DNA from: Streptomyces sp. NRRL WC-3618 | Lineage (GTDB): Bacteria; Actinomycetota; Actinomycetes; Streptomycetales; Streptomycetaceae | Length of the DNA: 50,001 nucleotides | Reading direction: 5' to 3' | NCBI RefSeq assembly: GCF_001280005.1 | Contig: NZ_LGDW01000448.1 | Coordinates: 1-50,001 of the forward strand | Shown here: positions 8,526 through 15,720 of the stretch, piece by piece | Numbering within the stretch: position 1 is the first letter of the stretch | Layout of the letters: every line of letters starts with the position of its first letter | Notes under the pieces: generated by a model | Told to the model about the DNA's origin: nothing | Database searches by the model: none | The model's input: the letters and a program-made list of their open reading frames with translations, nothing else | Made by a program: the position numbers and the translations under genes

Positions 8526-10328
8526 GTGGGTATATCCATGTCCGGTGAGGGCCGCCACAGACGTCGTGTGCGGATCGCCGGTCCCGTGGTCGCCGTCGGG
8601 CTCGCCACCGCGGTCACGGGCGCGCTGATGATGTCCTCCGCGAGCGCCGCCACCGTCCTGCCGAAACCCGCCGTCACCCCGAGCCGCAGCGGCCCGAGCG
8701 CCGCCGAGTTGGACAAGCGCGTCGCGGACGCGGCCACCGGTGACAGCGGTCCTGCCGCCAGGGAGCCGGCGGTCACTGCGGGCACCACGGGCGGAACCAA
8801 GCAAGCGAAGATCATCGGTGGTTCGACGACCACCACCTCCTCGGCTCCGTTCATGGCTCAACTCTGGTACCACGACGGCAAGGGCACCGCCGCGACCGGT
8901 GACGACGTCAGCTTCTTCTGCGGCGGCAGCGTCATCGCGCCGACGAAGATCCTCACCGCCGCGCACTGCGTCAAGGGCTACAACTGGAAGGCCAACGGCA
9001 CCGTGGTCACCGGCACGGCGGCGCTGCCGGACGCCGGCGGGACGACGGACGGCACCAAGACCGCCGTCTGGCGCCAGTGGAACAACCCGTCGTACAACGC
9101 GGCGACGTTCGACAACGACATCGCCGTCCTGACGCTCGATCAGCCGGTCAAGGCCGCGCCGATCCGGATGACGACGTCGGGTGACACCACCTCCTACAAG
9201 GCGCTCACCAACGCCAGGGTCTACGGCTGGGGGCGCACCAGTTCCACCAGCCAGGCCGTCTCCCAGACGCTGAAGACGGCCACGCTGCCCATCCAGTCCG
9301 ACGCCACCTGCACGACCGCGTACGGCAGCGGCTTCGTCAGGGGACACATGGTGTGCGCGGGCAACCCCGCCACCGGCAGCGACACCGGTACCACCGCGAC
9401 CTGCCAGGGTGACTCCGGCGGCCCGCTGGTGGTCAGCGGCAAGGTCGTGGGCGTTGTCTCGTGGGGTGTGTCGGACTGCGTGAAGAAGGGTGCCTACAGC
9501 GTCTTCTCCAAGGTCACCTCATACGTCGGCGCCGTGTACCCGCGCGTCGAGGACGCCAACCTCAGTGGTGACCAGCTCGCCGACCTGTGGCTGCGCCGCG
9601 CCTCCACCAAGGTCGGCTACGAGAGGGACTCCAAGGGGACCAGCTTCGCACCGAGCGTGTCCTGGGGCGACTGGGACGGCGTCAACGCCGTCCTGCAGAC
9701 CGACCTGAACCGGGACGACTACCAGGACCTGGTGATCCGCGACAGCGCCTCGGGCGCCGTCTACTGGATGCACTACGTGCCCAAACCCGACGGCAGCCCC
9801 GGAGACTGGGCCACGAAGCAGATCTTCGCCAACTGGAAGACCCGCACCCGGATCATCACCCCCGGCGACGTCACCGGCGACTACAAGCCCGACATCCTCT
9901 CGGTCGACTCCGGAGGCGCCCTCTGGATCTACCCCGGCAACGGCGACGGCACCTTCGGGTCGCCTGCCAAGGTCTCCACCGGCTGGAACCAGTACAACGC
10001 GATCGTCGGCCACGGCGACTTCGACGGCGACGGCAGGGCCGACCTGCTCGCCCGCGCCAGGACCGGCTCGGCCGGCTATCTCATCAAGGGCAACGGCAGG
10101 TCCGGCACCCAGGCTTTCGCGGCCCGGGTCAAGGTGCGCACCTGGGACGCCTACAACACCCTGATCACCCCCGGAGACGTGACCGGCGACGGAAAGGCCG
10201 ACTTCCTGGCCCGTACGGCCGCCGGGAAGCTGTACCTCTACCCGGGAACCGGCAAGGGCACGAGTGAGATCTTCGGCACGCCGAAGGTCGTCGGAACCGA
10301 CTACCAGCAGTTCGACATCATCAGCTGA
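8526..10328 (+). CDS. Secreted S1-family serine protease with C-terminal FG-GAP/VCBS-type repeats
   Basis: The 600-residue product has a signal peptide (basic n-region to Arg16, hydrophobic to about 39, likely cleaved at ASA-A near 41). A propeptide to Lys95 follows, then mature IIGG at 96-99. The catalytic triad is His147 (TAAHC), Asp198 (FDNDIA) and Ser297 (CQGDSGGP). The residue six before Ser297, which is Asp189 in trypsin, is Ala291, so a preference for Lys/Arg is not expected. The C-terminal half (about 340-600) carries GDVTGDxKxD and GDFDGDGRADLLAR repeats typical of FG-GAP/VCBS calcium-binding propellers, probably for adhesion. GTG 8526 has AGGGGGG upstream; ATG 8538 is an alternative. 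A large palindrome follows the gene. Confidence 0.9.
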   Translation: MGISMSGEGRHRRRVRIAGPVVAVGLATAVTGALMMSSASAATVLPKPAVTPSRSGPSAAELDKRVADAATGDSGPAAREPAVTAGTTGGTKQAKIIGGSTTTTSSAPFMAQLWYHDGKGTAATGDDVSFFCGGSVIAPTKILTAAHCVKGYNWKANGTVVTGTAALPDAGGTTDGTKTAVWRQWNNPSYNAATFDNDIAVLTLDQPVKAAPIRMTTSGDTTSYKALTNARVYGWGRTSSTSQAVSQTLKTATLPIQSDATCTTAYGSGFVRGHMVCAGNPATGSDTGTTATCQGDSGGPLVVSGKVVGVVSWGVSDCVKKGAYSVFSKVTSYVGAVYPRVEDANLSGDQLADLWLRRASTKVGYERDSKGTSFAPSVSWGDWDGVNAVLQTDLNRDDYQDLVIRDSASGAVYWMHYVPKPDGSPGDWATKQIFANWKTRTRIITPGDVTGDYKPDILSVDSGGALWIYPGNGDGTFGSPAKVSTGWNQYNAIVGHGDFDGDGRADLLARARTGSAGYLIKGNGRSGTQAFAARVKVRTWDAYNTLITPGDVTGDGKADFLARTAAGKLYLYPGTGKGTSEIFGTPKVVGTDYQQFDIIS

Positions 10329-10412
10329 ACTCGCCGCAGGTGAACGGGGCTCTCAAGACATTTTCCGAGCGTTTTTTGGAAGAATGTCAAAGAATATCCC
10401 GCTCGTTCGGTC

Positions 10413-10453
10413 ACGCACTGTGCCCTTCGCTCCCCGCGAAGGGCACAGTGCGT
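10413..10453 (+). terminator. 18-bp palindrome between the protease and LCP genes
   Basis: A perfect 18-bp inverted repeat (10413-10430 with 10436-10453) closes a 5-nt loop and is followed by TGTGCAACCCTTTTTCC, with five Ts at 10463-10467. This is a strong intrinsic terminator for the protease gene, about 85 bp past its stop. Its closeness to the next start (10497) means the LCP gene needs a promoter here or read-through. Confidence 0.75.
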
Positions 10454-10496
10454 TGTGCAACCCTTTTTCCGTACCGGACGAGACCGAGGGAAGCAG

Positions 10497-11594
10497 ATGT
10501 CCGCCGAGAGCAATCCGCTTGATCCAGCGAAGAGGCGCAGCCCCCGCACGCCCCGCGGCAGGCACTCCAGGGCGTTCCTCGTCGCGGCCTGGATCGCCGC
10601 GGGCATCGTCGTGCTCGGCGGCACCGGCCTCACCTACGTCTACTTCAAGCTCAACGGCAACATCAGGAGCGTCGACCTCAACCGGGTCCTCGGCACCGAC
10701 CGCCCCACCGACGTCGACAACGGCTCCGAGGACATCCTCGTGCTGGGCTCCGACACCCGCTCCGGCGCCAACAGGAAGCTCGGCGGCGGTACGGACGACG
10801 GCAGCGCCCGCTCGGACACCGCGATGATCGTCCACGTGTACGAGGGCCACAAGAAGGCCAGCGTGGTCTCCATCCCCCGGGACACCCTCGTCGACCTTCC
10901 CCGGTGCACCGACGCGAAGGGCGTCACGCACGAAGCGGCCTCCGGCGTGATGTTCAACTCCGCGTACGCCATGGGGGGCGCCGTCTGCGCGGTGAAGACC
11001 GTCGAGTCGCTCACCGGGATCCGGATGGACCACTACCTCGAGGTCGACTTCACCGGCTTCCGCAAACTCGTCGACGAGCTCGGTGGCGTCGAGATCACCA
11101 CGACGAAGGACATCAGGGACTCCCGCAGCCATCTGAACCTGAAGGCAGGCACCCACCGCCTCAACGGCGCGCAGGCCCTCGGCCTGGTCCGCACCCGCCA
11201 CGGCGTCGGCGACGGCTCCGACCTGGGCCGCATCCAGCTCCAGCAGGCGTTCGTCAGGGCCCTGGTCGACCAGGTCAAGCACGTGGGCGTCCTGACGAAC
11301 CCCAAGAAGCTCTTCGACCTGGCGGACACGGCCACCAAGGCCGTCACGACCGACTCCGACCTCGGCTCGGTCCCCTCCCTGACGTCCTTCGCGACCGGCC
11401 TCAAGAGCATCAGCTCCGACCACATGACCATGATCACCATGCCGGTCGAGTACGACCCGGCCAACCACAACAGAGTGGTGATCGACAAGCCCAGGGCGCG
11501 CCTGGCCTGGAACGCCCTGAAGGCGGACCACTCCATCCCGGCAGCAGCGACGCAGGGCATGGCAAGGGGCGACGCCGCAGGCGTGGTGGGCTGA
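10497..11594 (+). CDS. LytR-CpsA-Psr (LCP) family wall-glycopolymer ligase
   Basis: LCP proteins transfer lipid-linked glycopolymers (teichoic acids, arabinogalactan-type polymers) onto peptidoglycan outside the membrane. The 365-residue product has a basic cytoplasmic N-terminus (KRRSPRTPRGRHSR), one membrane segment (about 26-49) and the extracellular LCP domain. Its hallmark motifs are present: LVLGSDTR (82-89), RSDTAM (105-110), SIPRD (125-129) and the C-terminal LVRTRHGVGDGSDLGRIQLQ. ATG 10497 follows GAGGGA (10485-10490) by six bases; an upstream GTG at 10455 would add residues translated from the palindrome. A textbook terminator follows immediately. Confidence 0.93.
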   Translation: MSAESNPLDPAKRRSPRTPRGRHSRAFLVAAWIAAGIVVLGGTGLTYVYFKLNGNIRSVDLNRVLGTDRPTDVDNGSEDILVLGSDTRSGANRKLGGGTDDGSARSDTAMIVHVYEGHKKASVVSIPRDTLVDLPRCTDAKGVTHEAASGVMFNSAYAMGGAVCAVKTVESLTGIRMDHYLEVDFTGFRKLVDELGGVEITTTKDIRDSRSHLNLKAGTHRLNGAQALGLVRTRHGVGDGSDLGRIQLQQAFVRALVDQVKHVGVLTNPKKLFDLADTATKAVTTDSDLGSVPSLTSFATGLKSISSDHMTMITMPVEYDPANHNRVVIDKPRARLAWNALKADHSIPAAATQGMARGDAAGVVG

Positions 11595-11626
11595 AAAAAG
11601 CAGGGGCGAAGCCCCCTGCTTTTTTT
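11594..11626 (+). terminator. Intrinsic terminator after the LCP gene
   Basis: AAAAAAGCAGGGG (11594-11606) pairs perfectly with CCCCTGCTTTTTT (11613-11625) around a CGAAGC loop, and the right arm doubles as the T-run. It overlaps the last base of the TGA stop. Confidence 0.92.
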
Positions 11627-11650
11627 CAGGGGCGCGGGGAACTGCGCGAA
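11627..11650 (+). repeat. Dispersed GC-rich repeat, copy 1
   Basis: The first 23 bases (CAGGGGCGCGGGGAACTGCG and three more) recur exactly, inverted, at 15622-15644. I recognise this as a motif scattered in streptomycete intergenic regions, typically just after terminators as here. Confidence 0.75.
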
Positions 11651-11727
11651 CGGCCCCCACGCACCCGCACCCGCCCCCGAACACCCCCCACCACCCCTCC
11701 GGGAATATCCAACCCCCGCCCCCGGTT

Positions 11728-11756
11728 TTGGGGGATGCGTCCAGTGCTGGCAGACT
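11728..11756 (+). promoter_or_regulatory. Predicted rpmE promoter
   Basis: TTGGGG (11728-11733) and CAGACT (11751-11756) are exactly 17 bp apart, a fair vegetative sigma factor arrangement, about 76 bp upstream of the rpmE start. The stretch before it (11651-11727) is C-rich and shows no gene. Confidence 0.45.
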
Positions 11757-11831
11757 GGTACGTCGGCCCCGGTTCACGCCACCGCACCCTGCGGCAGCGA
11801 CCCGGCGCCCTCCCGAAACTAGGAGAATCCC

Positions 11832-12056
11832 TTGAAGCGCGAAGTCCACCCCGAGTACGTCGAGACGCAGGTCAGCTGCACCTGTGGCGCGTCGTTCACC
11901 ACCCGCAGCACGATCACGAGCGGCAACATCCGCGCCGAGGTCTGCTCCGAGTGCCACCCGTTCTACACGGGCAAGCAGAAGATCCTCGACACCGGTGGCC
12001 GCGTGGCCCGCTTCGAGGCCCGCTTCGGCAAGGCCGCTGCCGGCTCCAAGAAGTAG
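11832..12056 (+). CDS. rpmE: 50S ribosomal protein L31, zinc-binding form
   Basis: This small (74-residue) large-subunit protein contributes to the inter-subunit bridge. Four cysteines in CTC (Cys16, Cys18) and CSEC (Cys38, Cys41) form the zinc site that marks the C+ type of L31, the form used when zinc is sufficient. The start codon is TTG at 11832, supported by AGGAGA (11821-11826) five bases away. The gene has its own predicted promoter and terminator. No zinc-free paralogue is in this window. Confidence 0.96.
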   Translation: MKREVHPEYVETQVSCTCGASFTTRSTITSGNIRAEVCSECHPFYTGKQKILDTGGRVARFEARFGKAAAGSKK

Positions 12057-12067
12057 CGAGGCACCAG

Positions 12068-12114
12068 CGCCGGTCCACGGTCGCCCTCCGGGGCGTACCT
12101 GGACCGGCGTTTTT
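12068..12114 (+). terminator. Terminator after rpmE
   Basis: A perfect 10-bp stem, CGCCGGTCCA (12068-12077) with TGGACCGGCG (12100-12109), is followed by five Ts (12110-12114). A secondary GCCC/GGGC pairing sits in the loop. Confidence 0.88.
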
Positions 12115-12167
12115 GGTCGTCCTGCTTCCCCCACGTACAGAACGTACAGACGTTTTCAGGAGCCCCC

Positions 12168-13244
12168 ATGTTCGAGGCCGTCGAGGACCTGCTCACCGAG
12201 CACGCCGACCTGGAGAAGAAGCTCGCCGACCCGTCGGTGCACGCCGACCAGGCCAACGCGCGCAAGCTCAACAAGCGCTACGCCGAGCTGACCCCGATCG
12301 TCGGGACCTACCGCTCCTGGAAGCAGACCGGGGACGACATCGGCACGGCGAAGGAGTTCGCCCTCGACGACCCCGACTTCGCCGCCGAGGTCAAGGAACT
12401 GGAGAAGCAGCGCGAGGAGCTCACCGACAAGCTGCGCCTGCTGCTCGTTCCGCGTGACCCCAACGACGACAAGGACGTCATCCTGGAGGTCAAGGCCGGC
12501 GCCGGCGGCGACGAGTCCGCCCTGTTCGCCGGTGACCTCCTGCGCATGTACCTCCGGTACGCCGAGCGCGTCGGCTGGAAGACCGAGATCATCGACGCCA
12601 CCGAGTCCGAGCTGGGCGGCTACAAGGACGTCCAGGTCGCCGTGAAGACCAAGGGCGGGAACGGTGCCACCGAGCCCGGCCAGGGCGTCTGGGCCCGTCT
12701 GAAGTACGAGGGCGGGGTGCACCGTGTACAGCGCGTGCCCGCGACCGAGTCCCAGGGCCGTATCCACACCTCCGCGGCCGGTGTCCTGGTCACCCCCGAG
12801 GCCGAGGAGGTCGACGTGGAGATCAACCCGAACGACCTGCGCATCGACGTGTACCGCTCGTCCGGTCCCGGCGGCCAGTCCGTCAACACGACCGACTCCG
12901 CGGTGCGTATCACCCACGTTCCCACCGGAGTCGTCGCCTCCTGCCAGAACGAGAAGAGCCAGCTGCAGAACAAGGAGCAGGCGATGCGTATCCTGCGCTC
13001 CAGGCTCCTCGCGGCAGCCGTGGAGGAAGCGGAGAGGGAGGCCGCCGACGCCCGCCGCAGCCAGGTCCGCACCGTCGACCGCTCCGAGAAGATCCGTACG
13101 TACAACTTCCCGGAGAATCGCCTCTCGGACCACCGCGTCGGCTTCAAGGCCTACAACCTCGACCAGGTGCTGGACGGCGACCTCGACGCCGTCATCCAGG
13201 CCTGTGTCGACGCGGACTCCGCGGCGAAGCTCGCGGCGGCGTAA
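12168..13244 (+). CDS. prfA: Peptide chain release factor 1
   Basis: RF1 reads UAA and UAG stop codons and triggers peptide release. The 358-residue product has an N-terminal helical domain, the codon-reading PAT tripeptide (191-193, the RF1-type P-x-T) and the catalytic GGQ loop (235-237 in [17 protein letters not shown]). The C-terminal [21 protein letters not shown] end is standard (here [18 protein letters not shown]). ATG 12168 follows CAGGAG by five bases. The neighbouring prmC encodes the enzyme that methylates the GGQ glutamine. Confidence 0.97.
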   Translation: MFEAVEDLLTEHADLEKKLADPSVHADQANARKLNKRYAELTPIVGTYRSWKQTGDDIGTAKEFALDDPDFAAEVKELEKQREELTDKLRLLLVPRDPNDDKDVILEVKAGAGGDESALFAGDLLRMYLRYAERVGWKTEIIDATESELGGYKDVQVAVKTKGGNGATEPGQGVWARLKYEGGVHRVQRVPATESQGRIHTSAAGVLVTPEAEEVDVEINPNDLRIDVYRSSGPGGQSVNTTDSAVRITHVPTGVVASCQNEKSQLQNKEQAMRILRSRLLAAAVEEAEREAADARRSQVRTVDRSEKIRTYNFPENRLSDHRVGFKAYNLDQVLDGDLDAVIQACVDADSAAKLAAA

Positions 13245-13299
13245 CCCCCGTACGAGCCCAGTCGAGCCCCGTACGAGTCACGAGTACCGGAGGATCAGC

Positions 13300-14181
13300 G
13301 TGCAGCAGAACATTGGGGGACGGCCCCCGAGCCCCCGCAGCTTGCTGCTCGCGGAGGTGGCCCAGGCCACCCAGCGGCTCGCCGACGCGGGCGTGCCCTC
13401 GCCGCGCAACGACGCGGAGGAACTCGCCGCGTTCGTGCACGGCGTGAAGCGCGGCACGCTGCACACCGTCAAGGACGTGGACTTCGACGCCCGGTACTGG
13501 GAGGTCATCGCCCGCCGTGAGGCCCGCGAGCCGCTCCAGCACATCACCGGGCGCGCCTTCTTCCGCTACCTGGAACTCCAGGTCGGGCCAGGCGTGTTCG
13601 TGCCCCGGCCCGAGACCGAGTCGGTCGTCGGCTGGGCCATAGACGCCGTCCGCGCGATGGACGTCGTCGAGCCGCTGATCGTCGACCTGTGCACCGGATC
13701 CGGCGCGATCGCGCTCGCCCTCGCCCAGGAGGTCCCGCGCTCCCGGGTGCACGCCGTGGAACTGTCCGAGGACGCCCTGGCGTGGACCCGCAAGAACATG
13801 GAGGGGTCCAGGGTCGACCTGCGGCAGGGCAACGCCCTGGACGCCTTCCCGGACCTCGACGGCCAGGTCGACCTGGTCATCTCCAACCCGCCGTACATCC
13901 CGCTCACCGAGTGGGAGTACGTCGCCCCCGAGGCCCGGGACCACGATCCCGAACTCGCCCTGTTCTCGGGCGAGGACGGCCTCGACCTCATCCGGGGCCT
14001 GGAACGCACCGCCCACCGTCTGCTGCGCCCCGGCGGCGTCGTCGTCGTCGAGCACGCGGACACCCAGGGCGGCCAGGTGCCGTGGATCTTCACCGAGGAA
14101 CGGGGCTGGGCCGACGCGGCCGACCACCCGGACCTCAACAACCGCCCGCGCTTCGCGACCGCCCGCAGGGCCACGCCGTGA
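13300..14181 (+). CDS. prmC: Release factor glutamine methyltransferase PrmC
   Basis: This SAM-dependent enzyme N5-methylates the GGQ glutamine of release factors, acting on the product of the adjacent prfA. The 293-residue product shows an N-terminal helical recognition domain, the SAM-binding motif VDLCTGSGAIALAL (from about 128) and the substrate-glutamine motif NPPY (196-199). GTG 13300 is chosen because GGAGG (13289-13293) is six bases upstream; the frame runs open further upstream through prfA without support. Its TGA overlaps by three bases a GTG that opens an 18-codon ORF. Confidence 0.95.
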   Translation: MQQNIGGRPPSPRSLLLAEVAQATQRLADAGVPSPRNDAEELAAFVHGVKRGTLHTVKDVDFDARYWEVIARREAREPLQHITGRAFFRYLELQVGPGVFVPRPETESVVGWAIDAVRAMDVVEPLIVDLCTGSGAIALALAQEVPRSRVHAVELSEDALAWTRKNMEGSRVDLRQGNALDAFPDLDGQVDLVISNPPYIPLTEWEYVAPEARDHDPELALFSGEDGLDLIRGLERTAHRLLRPGGVVVVEHADTQGGQVPWIFTEERGWADAADHPDLNNRPRFATARRATP

Positions 14182-14234
14182 GCGACACCCAGACTCTCTA
14201 CCCCCAGCAGTACGTGTACGAGGAGGCCCGCTAA
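14178..14234 (+). CDS. 18-codon small ORF between prmC and the sua5-type gene
   Basis: GTG at 14178 shares the sequence GTGA with the prmC stop, and its TAA (14232-14234) abuts the ATG of the next gene. The predicted peptide is MSDTQTLYPQQYVYEEAR. The 4-base overlap upstream and 0-base gap downstream are the geometry of translational coupling. The ribosome site of the next gene, GAGGAGG (14220-14226), lies inside this ORF, so translation of the ORF could control access to it. I do not recognise the peptide. It may instead be a fortuitous ORF. Confidence 0.45.
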   Translation: MSDTQTLYPQQYVYEEAR

Positions 14235-14882
14235 ATGGCTCGGCGATACGACACCAACGACGCGACCGACCGCACGACCGGTCTGCGCGAGGCCGCGTCC
14301 GCCGTCCGACGCGGCGAGCTGGTGGTCCTCCCGACCGACACGGTCTACGGCATCGGCGCCGACGCGTTCTCCTCCGAGGCCGTCAACGACCTGCTGGAGG
14401 CGAAGGGCCGCGGCCGTGGCATGCCCACGCCCGTCCTGATCGGTTCCCCGAACACCCTGCACGGCCTCGTCACGGACTTCTCCGAGATGGCCTGGGAGCT
14501 CGTCGACGCCTTCTGGCCCGGCGCCCTCACCCTCGTCGCCAAGCACCAGCCGTCCCTCCAGTGGGACCTCGGGGACACCCGTGGCACGGTCGCCGTGCGC
14601 ATGCCGCTGCACCCGGTCGCCATCGAGCTGCTGACCGAGGTCGGCCCCATGGCGGTCTCCTCCGCCAACCTGACCGGCCACCCGGCCCCCGAGGACTGCG
14701 ACGCCGCCCAGGAGATGCTCGGCGACTCCGTCTCCGTCTACCTGGACGGCGGCCCCACGCCCGGAATCGTCCCCTCGTCGATCGTCGACGTCACGGGCAA
14801 GGTGCCGGTCCTGCTGCGCGCGGGCGCGCTCTCGGCCGACGAGCTGCGCAAGGTGGTCCCCGACCTCGAGGTGGCGAATTGA
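14235..14882 (+). CDS. L-threonylcarbamoyladenylate synthase (Sua5/YciO/YrdC family)
   Basis: The enzyme makes threonylcarbamoyl-AMP from threonine, bicarbonate and ATP, the first step of the t6A37 modification of ANN-decoding tRNAs. The 215-residue product is a single YrdC domain without the extra C-terminal Sua5 domain. Motifs seen are VVLPTDTVYGIGADAF, KGRGRGMPTPVLIG and SSANLTGHPAPEDC. ATG 14235 follows GAGGAGG by eight bases. The stop overlaps a TTG start of the next gene (TTGA), so prmC, the small ORF, this gene and the phosphatase homologue form a tightly packed operon. Confidence 0.93.
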   Translation: MARRYDTNDATDRTTGLREAASAVRRGELVVLPTDTVYGIGADAFSSEAVNDLLEAKGRGRGMPTPVLIGSPNTLHGLVTDFSEMAWELVDAFWPGALTLVAKHQPSLQWDLGDTRGTVAVRMPLHPVAIELLTEVGPMAVSSANLTGHPAPEDCDAAQEMLGDSVSVYLDGGPTPGIVPSSIVDVTGKVPVLLRAGALSADELRKVVPDLEVAN

Positions 14883-15559
14883 CAGCCCCTGACGCGGGGC
14901 GTGGCATAGGCCCGCGCACGGGGGTCACGGGGGCTCAGCACTGGAACGGGGCCTCGCGGGACGCCTTCCGCATCCTCTATGTCAGCACCGGCAACGTCTG
15001 CCGCTCACCGATCACCGAGCGGCTGACCCGGCATGCCCTCGCGGACCGGCTCGGCGACCCGCTGTGGGGCGGCCTGATCGTGGAGAGCGCCGGGACGTGG
15101 GGCCACGAGGGCGCGCCCATGGAGGCCAACGCGGAGGCCGTCCTCGCGGAGTTCGGCGCGGACCCCTCCGGTTTCACGGGGCGGGAACTGCTCGACGAGC
15201 ACGTCATCCGGGCGGACCTGGTGCTGACGGCCACGCGGGACCACCGCGCGCAGGTCATCTCCATGGGCCACTCGGCGGGCCTGCGCACCTTCACCCTGAA
15301 GGAGTTCACCCGCCTGGTGAAGGCGATCGACCCGGCGACCCTGCCCCCGCTGGACGACGGCATGATCGAACGGGCCCGTGCCCTGGTCCGCGCCGCGGCG
15401 GCTCTACGCGGGTGGCTTCTCGCGCCCACGGCGGAGGCGGACGAGGTGTACGACCCGTACGGGGCGCCCCTGACGTTCTTCCGGTCGATCGGGGACGAGA
15501 TACAGCTCGCGCTGGATCCGGTGGTGACGGCGCTGACCGGAGTGCCCGCGAAGGCCTGA
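14879..15559 (+). CDS. Low-molecular-weight protein-tyrosine-phosphatase homologue lacking the nucleophilic Cys
   Basis: The fold family is clear from YVSTGNVCRSPITERL near the N-terminus and DPYG near the C-terminus, corresponding to the P-loop and the DPY acid loop. The canonical P-loop is V-C-x-G-N-[IV]-C-R-S-P, whose first Cys is the nucleophile. Here it is Ser36, while Cys41, Arg42, Ser43 and Pro44 are kept. The 226-residue product is longer than classical members (about 155), with about 28 extra N-terminal residues and a longer C-terminus. TTG 14879, overlapping the previous stop, has GAGGTGG upstream; I regard it as the likely start. Activity as a phosphatase is doubtful; phosphate or phospho-ligand binding remains possible. 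Confidence 0.82.
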   Translation: MTAPDAGRGIGPRTGVTGAQHWNGASRDAFRILYVSTGNVCRSPITERLTRHALADRLGDPLWGGLIVESAGTWGHEGAPMEANAEAVLAEFGADPSGFTGRELLDEHVIRADLVLTATRDHRAQVISMGHSAGLRTFTLKEFTRLVKAIDPATLPPLDDGMIERARALVRAAAALRGWLLAPTAEADEVYDPYGAPLTFFRSIGDEIQLALDPVVTALTGVPAKA

Positions 15560-15621
15560 GCGCCGCGCCCACTGTCCTGCCTCGATGTGTCGTCGCGCGA
15601 CTGCGGGCGCGTCGTGGCTGG

Positions 15622-15670
15622 TCGCGCAGTTCCCCGCGCCCCTGATGGGCGCTGACGCGCCCCATCAGGG
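15622..15670 (-). repeat. Dispersed GC-rich repeat, copy 2, with hairpin
   Basis: Bases 15622-15644 are the exact reverse complement of 11627-11649. The similarity to known streptomycete copies extends into GGCTGGTCGCG to the left. On its right edge CCCTGATGGG (15640-15649) pairs perfectly with CCCATCAGGG (15661-15670), a hairpin that could end the prmC operon. Confidence 0.75.
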
Positions 15671-15720
15671 TGCCGCGGCATACATTGGACGTACGTCATC
15701 GTCGACGTCCGGAGTTCGCC

